A DNA stretch of 64,000 nucleotides from Desulfovibrio sp. JY (GCA_021730285.1 CP082962.1:4287501-4351500), one strand, 5' to 3'; shown: positions 26,179 to 35,449, counted from the first letter of the stretch. Numbers and translations: made by a program. The notes: generated from the letters alone by a model not told the origin.

Positions 26179-26919
26179 TTACTGCAAAAAAACCACTTCC
26201 GTGCCTACGTCGAGGAGCTTGGCCATTTCCTTGCCCTCGTCGTTACGCATGCGGATGCAGCCGCTGGTGACGGGAAGGCCGATGGAGCGAGGATTGTTGT
26301 TGCCGTGAATGCGAAATCCCATACCGTGGGACAAAAAAACCTTGAAGGTGCCCATGGGGTTTTCCCTGACCCCGGGCGGCACCACCGTGGGCAGCGTCTT
26401 GCCCTTCTTGCGGGCCCGTTCCTTCATGGCCACCGTCGGCCGCCACCAGGGCTCGAAGCTGATCCCGGTCACCACGCCCCAACCCTGCGGCGCTTCCATG
26501 TCCCGGCCCGGCACGGCGACGGTATAGACCCGGTCCAGCCGCCGGGACCCGTCGGGCAGGTTTTCATACAGATACAACCTTCGCTGGGAGAGACGCACCT
26601 CGATGGAGTACCGGTTACTGCTGGCGGCAAAATCCGCCATGCGCGCATCGGACGCCAAGCCTGACCGGCTTCCGGCCGGTTTCCCCAGGTTGCTGATGAA
26701 AAGGTCCAGCCCGCCGCCGTCAGCCACCGGCGCATAGGCCGGTCCGGACGCGCCCGGATGCGCCGCCGCGCCTGGCGTGGCCTCGGTCGCGGCCGGCATG
26801 TTTCCCGGCAACGAGGCGACCTGCTTGAAATTTTTTCCTTCCTCGGCCGCGACAAAGCGCGGCGACGCCATCGCCAGTCCCAGCACCAAGGCCAGGACGA
26901 AAGAGAACCTGCCCCGCAT
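26179..26919 (-). CDS. L,D-transpeptidase (YkuD family)
   Basis: A 246-residue secreted protein with a signal peptide (FSFVLALVLGLAMASPRFVA). The YkuD catalytic block is HGNNNPRSIGLPVTSGCIRM, with the conserved His and the Cys nucleophile in SGCIRM. It should cross-link peptidoglycan or attach proteins to it. The upstream in-frame extension lacks a ribosome site. Next to it are an Hpt gene and, upstream, a nitroreductase. Confidence 0.9.
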   Translation of the reverse strand: MRGRFSFVLALVLGLAMASPRFVAAEEGKNFKQVASLPGNMPAATEATPGAAAHPGASGPAYAPVADGGGLDLFISNLGKPAGSRSGLASDARMADFAASSNRYSIEVRLSQRRLYLYENLPDGSRRLDRVYTVAVPGRDMEAPQGWGVVTGISFEPWWRPTVAMKERARKKGKTLPTVVPPGVRENPMGTFKVFLSHGMGFRIHGNNNPRSIGLPVTSGCIRMRNDEGKEMAKLLDVGTEVVFLQ

Positions 26920-27007
26920 CGCTTCCCCTCCCCGAAAACGTCGGCATCCCCGGCCCCCGCCGGACACGCCCCCCGGACGTCTCGGAATGGACTGCCCCGC
27001 CGACTGC

Positions 27008-27913
27008 TCAGGCGGTGTGGTAGCGCACGACCGGCCGACGCCGAAACGTGTGCCGCAAAAATACTCCGTCCGGCCACCCGAGCGCCACCACGGCGTGTAC
27101 GGCTTCCCGGGCCGGCAACCCCGCCGCCGCCCGAACCCGCTTGTCGTGGCGGATGGCCTCGACGGCGTAGCCGATCAGGCAGGAGCCAAGGCCCATGGCA
27201 TGCCCGGCAAGCAGCATGTTCTGGGCGGCCAGCAACGCATCCTCGGCCGGACAACTCGCCCCCGGCGCCGAACCGATGACGATGGCCGCCGTGGCCCCGT
27301 GAAAGAGCATATCCGTCTGGTCCCGGTCCCACTTGGCCAAGGCGGCGGCAACGGAAGAATAATGCTCCCGAAAGTAGTTTTCAAGCTCCACCCGGCCAAG
27401 CAGGGCATAACCTTTGCGCACGATCGGGTTCGCGGCAAGCTTGTTTATGCGCCGGAAAAAACCGGCCACGGCCTCGGCCAGGCGCAGCACCGCCGCCCGC
27501 GACGTCAGCACCGTGAATGTCCAGGCCTGGGAGTTGGTGCCCGACGGGGCGGTCACGGCCGCGCGCACGAGGTCCTCGAGCATGGGACCGGGGACGGGAT
27601 CGGGCTTGTAGCGGCGGCAGGAGCGCCTGGATCGCAACAGATCCACCAATTCGGCCGGGGAGAACTCTCCGGGCGCGACCACCTTGCCGGGAGCTTCGAT
27701 GGTGGCGAAGGCCGCCGTCCAGTTTTCCCCGGCGGCAACGGTCACGGCCTCGGCCGGACACACGGCCGCGCAATGCCCGCAGCCGATGCAGCCGTCGGCA
27801 ACGACAGAGGCCTTCTGCCCGTCGAAACCCAAAACACCCGAAGGGCACACTGCGGCGCAAGCACCGCAGCCCAGACAGGCATCGGCATCGACGCGGGGAA
27901 CGCTTTTTTCCAT
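27008..27913 (-). CDS. nitroreductase fused to a 2x[4Fe-4S] ferredoxin domain
   Basis: A 301-residue protein with two ferredoxin motifs at the N-terminus (CLGCGACAAVCP and CIGCGHCAAVCP, residues about 13-52) and a FMN-binding nitroreductase domain (RSRRSCRRYKPDPVP, APSGTNSQAW, GLGSCLIGYAVEAI). It probably passes electrons from ferredoxin-like clusters to FMN. The ATG has GGAGTTGTC ahead. Common in anaerobes; substrate unknown. Confidence 0.92.
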   Translation of the reverse strand: MEKSVPRVDADACLGCGACAAVCPSGVLGFDGQKASVVADGCIGCGHCAAVCPAEAVTVAAGENWTAAFATIEAPGKVVAPGEFSPAELVDLLRSRRSCRRYKPDPVPGPMLEDLVRAAVTAPSGTNSQAWTFTVLTSRAAVLRLAEAVAGFFRRINKLAANPIVRKGYALLGRVELENYFREHYSSVAAALAKWDRDQTDMLFHGATAAIVIGSAPGASCPAEDALLAAQNMLLAGHAMGLGSCLIGYAVEAIRHDKRVRAAAGLPAREAVHAVVALGWPDGVFLRHTFRRRPVVRYHTA

Positions 27914-27956
27914 GACAACTCCCGTCAGCCGCTTTTTCGCGCGGCGACACGCCGCC

Positions 27957-28649
27957 TTATCTGGCCGCTCCTTTGGCCTCCGCCACTTCGACCCGGGCCA
28001 GACGCCTGGCCCCCACGAACCAGCGCTCATAGTCGGTTCCGGCCAGTCGGTCCACCCCGACGCCGCCACGACGGGGACTCGAGTGCAGCATGCGCCCGCC
28101 GCCGAGATAGATGCCCACATGGCTTATGCCCGCGTTTCTGTCCGGGGCGAAAAAAAGCAGGTCCCCGGCCTCAAGCTCGGTCGGGGCGACGGGGGTGCCG
28201 CGCTCGGCCTGCAACCGGCTCTGGCGCGGCAGATCACAGCCGAAGCCGGCGAAAACGCCCTTGGTCAGCCCCGAACAGTCGATGCCGGCCGGCGTGTCGC
28301 CGCCAAGGCGATACGGCGCGCCGAGATACGGCTGGGCCAGATGCATGATGCGCTCGCCGCGTTCGGACAGCGGACCGAGGTCCACCGGCAGCCCGGCGGC
28401 AAGCCGTGGCGGCGCGGGGCCGCCGATGGCGTCCTTGTCCTTGAGTGCCCGCATCAGGGTCTCGTGGTCGGCCTTGCCCGTATACAGCAGCTTGTAGTGG
28501 GCATTGCGCTTGACCGGGCTCGTGTGCAGCATGCCGCAGTCGTCCTCATAGCCATAGACGGCCCGCCCCTTGTCCGGACCGGCCCAGGCGACCGGCGCAG
28601 CGGCCGCGACGACCGCTGCGGTGAGGGCGCACGGCAAAAGCCACTGCAT
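27957..28649 (-). CDS. NlpC/P60 cell-wall peptidase
   Basis: A 230-residue secreted protein with a signal peptide and a C-terminal NlpC/P60 domain: catalytic Cys in GIDCSGLTKG, His in SHVGIYLGGG, and a third polar residue near HSSPRRGG. It should cut peptide bonds of peptidoglycan stems. I use the ATG of MQWLLPCALTAAV because it gives a proper signal peptide. It precedes the nitroreductase gene by 43 bases on the same strand. Confidence 0.88.
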   Translation of the reverse strand: MQWLLPCALTAAVVAAAAPVAWAGPDKGRAVYGYEDDCGMLHTSPVKRNAHYKLLYTGKADHETLMRALKDKDAIGGPAPPRLAAGLPVDLGPLSERGERIMHLAQPYLGAPYRLGGDTPAGIDCSGLTKGVFAGFGCDLPRQSRLQAERGTPVAPTELEAGDLLFFAPDRNAGISHVGIYLGGGRMLHSSPRRGGVGVDRLAGTDYERWFVGARRLARVEVAEAKGAAR

Positions 28650-28749
28650 GGCAATCCCGCATAAGCCTTTCCCGCAACTGCGCCGGATACCGACTTCAAT
28701 TTCCCTTTTTCTCATAAAAATCAGCGCCGGGGTTGGCGACGAGTTCCCT

Positions 28750-30117
28750 TCAGGTCGGACCGTCATTGGTCCCCCCGTAGGTGATGCGGCGCACGTCGCC
28801 GATGCGGGTCGTCTTCACGCATTCCCGGCGAAAGGCGCACAGTTCCTGGCCGCAGCGGTCATGCACGCCCCAGGCGAAACACGGGGCGAATCCCTCTTTT
28901 TCCTGGATGGCCCGCACGGCGTCGATGGTCGTGAGCCCCGTGACGTCGAGCCCCAATTCCCGGGCCTTGGTCTTGATCTCGCGCACATCGAGGCCCATGG
29001 GCCCGCAAAAGGCCTCCCGGCCAAGCCCGGCCTCGGGGGTGTCGAAAAGGCGCATGGACACGGTCGTGCCCCCGCCTTCGGCCGGACGCACGTCGATTTC
29101 GCCGTTGTGCTCCGACACGGCCCGCCGGGCCAGAGTCAGGCCGATGCCCGCGCCCCGGGCCTTGGTGGTGAAAAACGGGTCGAACACGAAGGGAAGCAGG
29201 TCGCGGCGCACGCCCGGGCCGTCGTCGGTCACGGCCAAAAGGACGTTGTCGTCGCGCCGCGCCAGGGTGATGGCCACGCGCACGGTGTCGCGCCCGGAAA
29301 ATTCCAGGGCGTTGAGCAAAATTTCATGCAGCGCCTGGCCGAGCATGCTGCCGTCGGCCACGATCTCGACGTCCTCCAGGGACAGGGAGCATTCGAGGCG
29401 CTTGTGCAGGGACTCGGCCGCCTGCTCGGCCCTTCCCGCCGCCTCCTCGACCAGCCCGCCCAGGGGCAGGGCCGTCAGGCGCGGATGGGGCAGCGAGGAC
29501 AGCCGCACCACCGCCGCAACCAACTCCTCGAGCCGTCTGGCTTCCTGAAAAATGATGTCCGGGGATTCCGTCGGCAGGTGCCGCTCCTTGTGCTCGCGCA
29601 AAAGCTTCAGGGCGAAGCCGCCGATGGCCGCGGCCGGATTGCGGATCTGGTGGGCCACCGACAGGGCCAGATTGTTGAGGCTCTCGATCATGTCGTATTG
29701 CAGGCGGTTTTTCTCCCGCAATATGGCCGTCTCGCGCTCCCGGCTGCGGTAGAGCGCCGTGACGTCGTCGAGCAGAAAAGTCACGCCGGCCCGCTTGCCC
29801 CCGTTTTCCGCGCACGAGGCGGTCATGGAAAAACGGCGCGGCTGGCCGTCCGGGCACTGGTAATCCGTCAGGCAATGGCGAAAGGCCCGGCCTTTTTCCA
29901 CGGCATCGCCGACATTGCGATTGAACTGTTCGTTGGCGGGTTCCGGGCGGATGAGCGTGCGCCAGCTTTTGCCTTCCAGGCTTTCCGCCGGTATGCCGAG
30001 CAGCACCCCCGCCGAGGGGCTGGCCACCATCACGTCGCCTTTCGGGTCGATGACGACAAGGCCCACGGGCAAGGATTTGATGACGTTCTGGACGAGTATC
30101 TGTCTGACGCTTGGCAT
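28750..30117 (-). CDS. PAS histidine kinase with Cys-rich C-terminal domain
   Basis: A 455-residue soluble kinase: PAS domain (residues 5-125), HisKA with His156 in SVAHQIRNPA, HATPase with LLNALEFSG, TDDGPGV and GIGLTLARRA, and a C-terminal extension (about 375-455). The extension has a SAP-like piece (EIKTKARELGLDVTGL) and four cysteines in CFAWGVHDRCGQELC and REC, which may bind metal. No membrane segment and no adjacent regulator, so input and output are unknown. Confidence 0.88.
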   Translation of the reverse strand: MPSVRQILVQNVIKSLPVGLVVIDPKGDVMVASPSAGVLLGIPAESLEGKSWRTLIRPEPANEQFNRNVGDAVEKGRAFRHCLTDYQCPDGQPRRFSMTASCAENGGKRAGVTFLLDDVTALYRSRERETAILREKNRLQYDMIESLNNLALSVAHQIRNPAAAIGGFALKLLREHKERHLPTESPDIIFQEARRLEELVAAVVRLSSLPHPRLTALPLGGLVEEAAGRAEQAAESLHKRLECSLSLEDVEIVADGSMLGQALHEILLNALEFSGRDTVRVAITLARRDDNVLLAVTDDGPGVRRDLLPFVFDPFFTTKARGAGIGLTLARRAVSEHNGEIDVRPAEGGGTTVSMRLFDTPEAGLGREAFCGPMGLDVREIKTKARELGLDVTGLTTIDAVRAIQEKEGFAPCFAWGVHDRCGQELCAFRRECVKTTRIGDVRRITYGGTNDGPT

Positions 30118-30160
30118 GGCACGACCTGGCCCAAAGGCCTTTTGGATATCCCTCCATAGG

Positions 30161-30191
30161 CCGGGCGGGCCCGGATGACAAGCCCGCCCGG
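30161..30191 (-). terminator. inverted repeat after the DsbA-like gene
   Basis: CCGGGCGGGC (30161-30170) pairs perfectly with GCCCGCCCGG (30182-30191) around an 11-base loop. It sits between the DsbA-like stop and the kinase start on the same strand. No T-run follows, so it is either a weak terminator or a transcript-stabilising hairpin. Confidence 0.5.
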
Positions 30192-30252
30192 GGAGGAGGT
30201 TCCTTCCTGCCCGCCTGCGAATCCCGCCCGCGTCAGGGACGGTACGGCGGCG

Positions 30253-31035
30253 TCAGGGCTTCGGGGTCGCGGCCGCCTTGGGATTCTTGGCCACGGCCAC
30301 GTATTCTTCAAGAATATCGAGCGGTACGGCCCCGCGCACCGCCGCGCCGTTGATCAGGAAGATGGGGGTGCCGGCAAAGCCGAAGCCCCGCGCCTCCTTC
30401 ACGTCGGCCTTGATGCGCTCGGCAAGGTCCTTGTGGGTCAGGTCCTTGGCCAGCCTATTCATGTCCACGCCGACTTCCTTGGCTATGGCCGAGAGGGCCT
30501 CGTCGCCCTTGGTGGCCACGGCTTCCTGGTCGGCGAAGGCCTTGTCCATGAACGTCCAGGCTTTCTTGGGGTCCTGGAGGTTGATGGCCTCGAAGTAGAG
30601 GGCGGCCCGGGCGTCGTTTTTCCCGGTGGCGAAGTGCTTGAAGATGAGCCGCACATCCTCCGGGTGCTTTTTGAGCAGGGCCTTGACCGTGCCGTTGGCC
30701 TGGGCGCAGAAATGGCACAGGAAATCGGAGTATTCGACGATGGTCACCGGAGCGTTTGCCGGTCCGAGGGCGGCGCGGCCGGGCTCCAGCGCGGGTTTCA
30801 GCGGTTTGGCCAGCTCGGCGGCGAAACGGGCGCGCTCGAGATCGCGTTGCCGGGCCCTGGCCGTATTTTCGATCACTTCCAGCACGGCCGGACCTTGGGC
30901 CTTGATGGCCTCCACGACGATCTCGGGGTGCTCCTTTAGCACCTTGCGCACCCGGTCGACATCGTCATCAGCCCGTGCGGGCGCGGCCACGCAGGCAACC
31001 AGGGCGGCCGCAAGCAGCCAGTTCCATTTTCGCAT
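30253..31035 (-). CDS. DsbA-family periplasmic thiol-disulfide protein
   Basis: A 260-residue secreted protein with a signal peptide (residues 1-22), a helical N-terminal segment, and a DsbA-like thioredoxin domain with active site C107-H-F-C110 in YSDFLCHFCAQ and the cis-Pro region FAGTPIFLING. This layout (N-terminal helices plus CxxC domain) is that of ScsC/BdbD-like isomerases. Single gene; the ATG has GGAGG upstream. Confidence 0.9.
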   Translation of the reverse strand: MRKWNWLLAAALVACVAAPARADDDVDRVRKVLKEHPEIVVEAIKAQGPAVLEVIENTARARQRDLERARFAAELAKPLKPALEPGRAALGPANAPVTIVEYSDFLCHFCAQANGTVKALLKKHPEDVRLIFKHFATGKNDARAALYFEAINLQDPKKAWTFMDKAFADQEAVATKGDEALSAIAKEVGVDMNRLAKDLTHKDLAERIKADVKEARGFGFAGTPIFLINGAAVRGAVPLDILEEYVAVAKNPKAAATPKP

Positions 31036-31155
31036 GTGTCCTCCAATAGAGCTTCAAAAAGCTATGGCAACTGTCGCCGTCAGATAGATCGTTTTGACGC
31101 GGCTGTCATCTCTTGCCCATCGACGTGGAGAGGGAGACATGATAGGATTGCAACA

Positions 31156-31245
31156 ATGGAATATTTGGTCATCATGGCGGTCATCATCATCGGCGTCGTC
31201 GCGTTTTGTCTGACCGGCGACAAAGCGAGCCCGGGGGGAACATGA
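31156..31245 (+). CDS. 29-residue single-span membrane protein
   Basis: A short frame MEYLVIMAVIIIGVVAFCL followed by TGDKASPGGT. The first 19 residues form one hydrophobic helix; AGGA lies 9 bases before the ATG. Its TGA overlaps an ATG in the frame of the rhodanese gene (ATGA), suggesting coupling. Function unknown; short membrane peptides are easily missed and also easily over-called. Confidence 0.45.
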   Translation: MEYLVIMAVIIIGVVAFCLTGDKASPGGT

Positions 31246-31328
31246 TTGCCCGAGACCTGCCGCCGGGAGCGGCGGGAAATTTCAAGCCTCTCTCCCGCCC
31301 GAAAGCCTGGGCCGGACAAAAAGAAATC

Positions 31329-31853
31329 ATGAGCCGGACACCGCTGGCAACGGCCCTTTTTCTGCTGGCGGCCCTGCTCGCCCTGGCCGCCTGTTCCCGG
31401 CCGCCGGCCGATGACGCCGGGCGCAAGGCCCGCGTCTACGAACTGTTCGCCCAATACAAAAAAGATTTCCCCACCGCGCCGGAAGTCTCGGCCGAGGAAG
31501 CCGTGTCGCTGTGGCGGCAGGGCAAGCTCCTGCCCATCGACGTGCGCGAGCCGGCCGAGCGGGCCGTATCCACCCTGCCCGGGGCCATCACGGCCGAGGA
31601 GTACCTGGCCGATCCCGGCCGGTTCGGCGACAAGCGGCCCGTGGCTTATTGCACCATCGGCTACCGCAGCGGGAAATGGGCCGAGGCCAAGGCCAAGGAA
31701 GGCCTGCCCGTGGCCAACATGGCCGCCGGCTTGCTCGGCTGGCTGCACGCCGGCGGCACGCTGGTCGACGCCAGGGGCGAACCGACCAAGACGGTCAACG
31801 TCTACGGCCGCACCTGGGACCTTGCGCCCAAGGGTTATATCGGCGTCTGGTGA
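31329..31853 (+). CDS. rhodanese-like lipoprotein
   Basis: A 174-residue protein with a lipoprotein signal (ATALFLLAALLALAAC) and a rhodanese fold (LLPIDVREPAERAVSTLPGA) whose active-site loop is CTIGYRSGKWA, with the Cys nucleophile. Rhodaneses transfer sulfane sulfur. An upstream in-frame ATG at 31242, with GGGGGG ahead and overlapping the stop of the small membrane protein, would add 29 residues before the signal, so the true start is uncertain. The 3' end overlaps the convergent glycosyltransferase gene by 19 bases. Confidence 0.85.
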   Translation: MSRTPLATALFLLAALLALAACSRPPADDAGRKARVYELFAQYKKDFPTAPEVSAEEAVSLWRQGKLLPIDVREPAERAVSTLPGAITAEEYLADPGRFGDKRPVAYCTIGYRSGKWAEAKAKEGLPVANMAAGLLGWLHAGGTLVDARGEPTKTVNVYGRTWDLAPKGYIGVW

Positions 31854-33910
31854 GGCGGCCGGCCGTAGTAGCGCCGGTAGTGGCGCACGCCCGTCGGATC
31901 GCCCAGCCCCAGGCGGCGGCCCAGGAGATAGCCGATAAAAAGCGTGAGCACCCGGACCACGTTGGGGCCAAATCCCCGGCCGGACCACCGCCTGGCCGAA
32001 ACGGTCAGCCCGCCGCCGAGATAAGCCGTCTCGCCGGCCTCGCGCAGCCTTAGCGCCAATTCCACGTCCTCCATGAGCGCCATGTCCGGAAAGCCGCCCG
32101 CAACGTCCAGGGCCTCGCGCCGGAAAAACTGGCCCTGATCGCCAAAGCTTAGGCCCGTGGCCCGGGCGCGCAGGGCGTTTAAGGCGGCAATGCCCCAAAG
32201 CCCGAAACCGCCGCCGGAAAAATCCATGCCCACCGCCCCGCCGGAAAGGCGCAGGTCCCGGTTGAGGGCGAAAAGCACCCGCCCCGGCACGTCCGGCCGG
32301 CACACCGCGTCGGCGTGGACCACCAGCACGGCCTCGCCGGCCCAGGCGGCCAGGGAGGCCAGGGAGGCCAGGGCGGCGGCGATCTGCCCCCCCCGACCGC
32401 CCGTTGCCGCGACCACCCGCGCCCCATGGGCGGCGGCCACGGCGGCGGTGGCGTCGCTCGAACCGCCGTCGGCGACCACCACCCCGGCGAGGGTTCCGTC
32501 GGCAAGCCCCGAAGCCAGGGACGTGAGGCACGCCCCGAGCCGCTCGGCCTCGTTTCGGGTCGGGACCACCACCCAAAGCCGCGCCACCGGCGCAAAGCGC
32601 TTGCCGGCGACCAGCAGCAACGGACGTCGCCAGCCAAGGATCGTCAACGCGACAAACGGCAGCCAGACGACCGCCATGGCCCAGGCCTCGCCGCCAAGCC
32701 CGCCGGCCCGGAGCCAACTCGGCGCGGTCACAAGGCCCTGGCCGGCCAAAATCCACCAGTAGGCCCAGCCCGGTCGGGCCAAAAGCAAGGGCACAAGTGG
32801 CAGGAAGTACCAGGGATAGACCGTGGGCAGGCAGGCGAGCCCGACGGTCAGCCCGGCGATGGGGCCGCGCCGATCGTCCTGGACCGTAAGCCACAGGCCG
32901 GTCAGACAAGCCGCGCCAAGGGCCAGGGACGCCCACGGGGCCGCACTTCCGAAAAGTGGACGTAGTCCGGCCGCAACCGGCCCGCCATGGGCGACATAGC
33001 CGGCAAAAGCGGCCAGGGAAGTGAAAAGATGCCCCCCGGCCGGGCCATACAGCCCGAAGAGCGCCAGGGGCAGGCAGGCCGTCCAGGCCTTGCCGGCGTT
33101 GGTCCGGTGCAAAAAGAAAGGAACAAGGAGCACGGCCGGGTATTTCACCATGGCCGCCGCGCCGAGCAGGAAAAAGCCCATCCGGTCCCGCCTGGAGGCA
33201 AAAGCGCCCACGGCCAGGGCTACGCCGAGGGCCGCGAACGCGTCGCAATGCCCCTCCCCGGCCGCCATGGCAAGCGAGAGCGGATTGGCCACGCACAAAA
33301 GCAAAAGCGCCGCCGGACGTCCCGTGCGCCACACCCAGACGGCCGCGGCCAGGCACAGCGCAAAGTCCGCCAGGGCGGCCACCGCCTGAAACGCGCCCGG
33401 CGTCGGGGAAATCGCGGCCACCAACCGGCAAAAGAGCTCGGCCAGAGGCGGATAGGCGGCAGAGAGTTCCGGGTGGTTGACCCGGCCAATCACCGGGCGC
33501 AGGGCTTCGGGCAAAAGCCGCAACGTTTGCGGATCACCCGGGGCCAGCAGATACGGATTGCCGCCGGCGGCTTGCAACGCGCCTTCGACGATGTAGCGGT
33601 TGACGTCGGAGTCGGCCGGCCAGGCCCACACAAAGACCAGACGCAGCCCAACGCCCAGGGCAAGGAGCGCCAGGACCGCCCTGCCCCGCCCGAGCGCCGG
33701 AAAGCGGACAACGGCCCAGGCCAGCCCGCCAAAGGACGCCAGCCACCAGAAGACAAACCACCATCGCCCGGCTTCCAGCCGCCCGGCCAGCGCCAGCCCG
33801 GCCAGGGCGCAGAGCAAGCACAAAAGTGGCGTCGCCGCCCTGGAACTCCACGGCCGGGGAACTCCTTTCCCTGCCCCGCCCGGGAGGAAATCAGGCTTGG
33901 CGGAAGGCAT
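31835..33910 (-). CDS. fusion of a polytopic membrane domain and a family 2 glycosyltransferase
   Basis: A 691-residue protein. Residues about 25-440 form ten or more helices with a GT87/mannosyltransferase-like loop (DSDVNRYIVEGALQAAGGNP). Residues about 455-690 are a GT2 enzyme (VVVPTRNEAERLGACL, VVADGGSSDAT, VHADAVCRPD, LMEDVELALR) of the 'rSAM/selenodomain-associated transferase 2' kind. It probably builds a glycan or lipid-linked sugar at the inner membrane. The stop of the DUF547 gene is two bases away, so they form a unit, and the fusion is unusual. Confidence 0.83.
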   Translation of the reverse strand: MPSAKPDFLPGGAGKGVPRPWSSRAATPLLCLLCALAGLALAGRLEAGRWWFVFWWLASFGGLAWAVVRFPALGRGRAVLALLALGVGLRLVFVWAWPADSDVNRYIVEGALQAAGGNPYLLAPGDPQTLRLLPEALRPVIGRVNHPELSAAYPPLAELFCRLVAAISPTPGAFQAVAALADFALCLAAAVWVWRTGRPAALLLLCVANPLSLAMAAGEGHCDAFAALGVALAVGAFASRRDRMGFFLLGAAAMVKYPAVLLVPFFLHRTNAGKAWTACLPLALFGLYGPAGGHLFTSLAAFAGYVAHGGPVAAGLRPLFGSAAPWASLALGAACLTGLWLTVQDDRRGPIAGLTVGLACLPTVYPWYFLPLVPLLLARPGWAYWWILAGQGLVTAPSWLRAGGLGGEAWAMAVVWLPFVALTILGWRRPLLLVAGKRFAPVARLWVVVPTRNEAERLGACLTSLASGLADGTLAGVVVADGGSSDATAAVAAAHGARVVAATGGRGGQIAAALASLASLAAWAGEAVLVVHADAVCRPDVPGRVLFALNRDLRLSGGAVGMDFSGGGFGLWGIAALNALRARATGLSFGDQGQFFRREALDVAGGFPDMALMEDVELALRLREAGETAYLGGGLTVSARRWSGRGFGPNVVRVLTLFIGYLLGRRLGLGDPTGVRHYRRYYGRPPHQTPI

Positions 33911-33912
33911 GG

Positions 33913-34659
33913 CTATCCGCCGTTGAGCGACCAGTCGTACGGGTCATAGACCAGTTCGTGGCGGGGCGCGGCGTCCATTTCCCCGGCCAGGGGGGCATCG
34001 GCGAAGCGGCGGATGAAGGCCCACACCCCGGACTCGCCGCCGAAATCCTCGCCGTACCAGTCGAAGATGCGACTCACATGCAGCGCGCCGTCCTTGAAAA
34101 AGGTGTTTTTCGGGTTGTTCACGAAGGCCCGGGTCGCGGCGTCGAGCTGGGCGTCAAGCGTCTCGCCGCGATACGGCGCGCCGGCCAGGGGCGGACAGCT
34201 TATGGAGGCGCAGTTGACGGCGAAATGCACCCGGGGGTCATGGAAACGCGGCCGCAGGATGCCGTGCTCGATGTCGTCGAGGCTCACCACCCCGTCCCGC
34301 AGACGCACGAAGGACCGTTTCCACGGCGAACGAAAAAGACTCCCCGCCTCCTTGATGGAACGAATGCCCGGGTAATGCTCCAGGATCAGCTTCAGGGTCC
34401 AGGCGTTATAGACATTGATATAGTAGGCGAATTGCTCCTGGGGCGAGAGCGCGGCCGGGTCGACCCGGGCCATGGCCTCCAAGGCCGCGTCGAGTTGCGC
34501 TTCCTCTTTTTTCAACCCGGCATAGTCCACGCGCCCGTCCGCCACATGGCGCGCCAAAAGCCGGCCATACCCCGCGTCGTCGCCGGCAACAGCCGGCACG
34601 GACACGACGGCCGCCAGAAACAACACCATCGCCGTCAGCAGAACAATGCGCCTATTCAT
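33913..34659 (-). CDS. secreted DUF547 protein
   Basis: A 248-residue protein with a signal peptide and the DUF547 domain: YYINVYNAWTLKLILEHYPG, SLDDIEHGILRPRF, HFAVNCASISCPPL and YDWSLNGG at the end. This is a papain-like fold of unknown activity whose genes often accompany rhodanese and family 2 glycosyltransferase genes of the selenodomain neighbourhood, as here. It is upstream of the glycosyltransferase fusion in the same operon. Confidence 0.88.
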   Translation of the reverse strand: MNRRIVLLTAMVLFLAAVVSVPAVAGDDAGYGRLLARHVADGRVDYAGLKKEEAQLDAALEAMARVDPAALSPQEQFAYYINVYNAWTLKLILEHYPGIRSIKEAGSLFRSPWKRSFVRLRDGVVSLDDIEHGILRPRFHDPRVHFAVNCASISCPPLAGAPYRGETLDAQLDAATRAFVNNPKNTFFKDGALHVSRIFDWYGEDFGGESGVWAFIRRFADAPLAGEMDAAPRHELVYDPYDWSLNGG

Positions 34660-34762
34660 AAAAGAAGCTCAATAATCCTGATCTCTCTTTTGCCGCAAGC
34701 CTGCCATAAGCACGTTCATGTTGTCATCAGGCAAGAAGGTTTCTTTTTTTGCGGAACCCTAT

Positions 34763-34791
34763 TGAGCCTGGCAAAAAAAAGTTCCATACTG
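34763..34791 (+). promoter_or_regulatory. sigma70-type promoter candidate for the response regulator
   Basis: TTGAGC at 34763-34768 and CATACT at 34786-34791 with a 17-base spacer containing an A-run. It is 90 bases ahead of the response-regulator ATG. The rest of the 220-base divergent gap (34660-34881) shows nothing else. Confidence 0.4.
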
Positions 34792-34881
34792 GAAGAACCG
34801 TGATATGTCCGCTATTCGTTGTCCGTTTTCACCCAACAAGTTAAACGTTACGCTTCACGAGCAAACAACACGCGACACACT

Positions 34882-35433
34882 ATGCCAGACTGCCCACGTC
34901 CGCCCAACCACCTGCCGGCAGGCCGGCGCGCCCCGCCAGCGGCCCCCTTGCCCGGCATTCTGACCGGGCGGGAGACCGGCCCTCCGCCGGACGCGTCCCC
35001 GGACAAAAACGCCGCCCGGACCGGACCGGCCTGGCCCCCGGGCGGCCCCTGGCGCCTGCTCGTGGTCGACGATTCCACCATCAACCGGCACCTCGTGCGG
35101 CTGTACCTGGAAGAGGCGCCCGTTGTCCTGGAAGAAGCCCGAAACGGCCGGGAAGCGCTGGAACGGTTCGTCGCCGGGGCCTACGACTGCGTCATCATGG
35201 ATACGATCATGCCGGTCATGGACGGCCTGGAGGCCACGCGCCGCATCCGGGCCCACGAAGCCGGACGCGGCCTGGCTCCGACTCCCATCGTGGGGCTTTC
35301 GGGCAGGGCACTCAATGCGGACGAAGCCGCCTGTCTGGAAGCCGGCTGTACCCTTTTCCTGCGTAAACCCGTGCGCAAGGCGACGCTGCTCGCAGCCCTG
35401 GCCGGAATTTTGCCCAAGAAGCCTCCGCAGTGA
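34882..35433 (+). CDS. stand-alone response regulator (receiver only)
   Basis: A 183-residue protein with a Pro-rich N-terminal 50 residues and a complete receiver: acidic pair in LLVVDDST, phospho-acceptor Asp in VIMDTIMPVMDG, Ser in VGLSGRA and Lys in FLRKPVRK. No output domain, so it may act through an Hpt (one is encoded at 25.7-26.1 kb) or as a phosphate sink. An earlier TTG start is possible but unlikely. Confidence 0.87.
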   Translation: MPDCPRPPNHLPAGRRAPPAAPLPGILTGRETGPPPDASPDKNAARTGPAWPPGGPWRLLVVDDSTINRHLVRLYLEEAPVVLEEARNGREALERFVAGAYDCVIMDTIMPVMDGLEATRRIRAHEAGRGLAPTPIVGLSGRALNADEAACLEAGCTLFLRKPVRKATLLAALAGILPKKPPQ

Positions 35434-35449
35434 TGCCCCTCGAAAAGAG

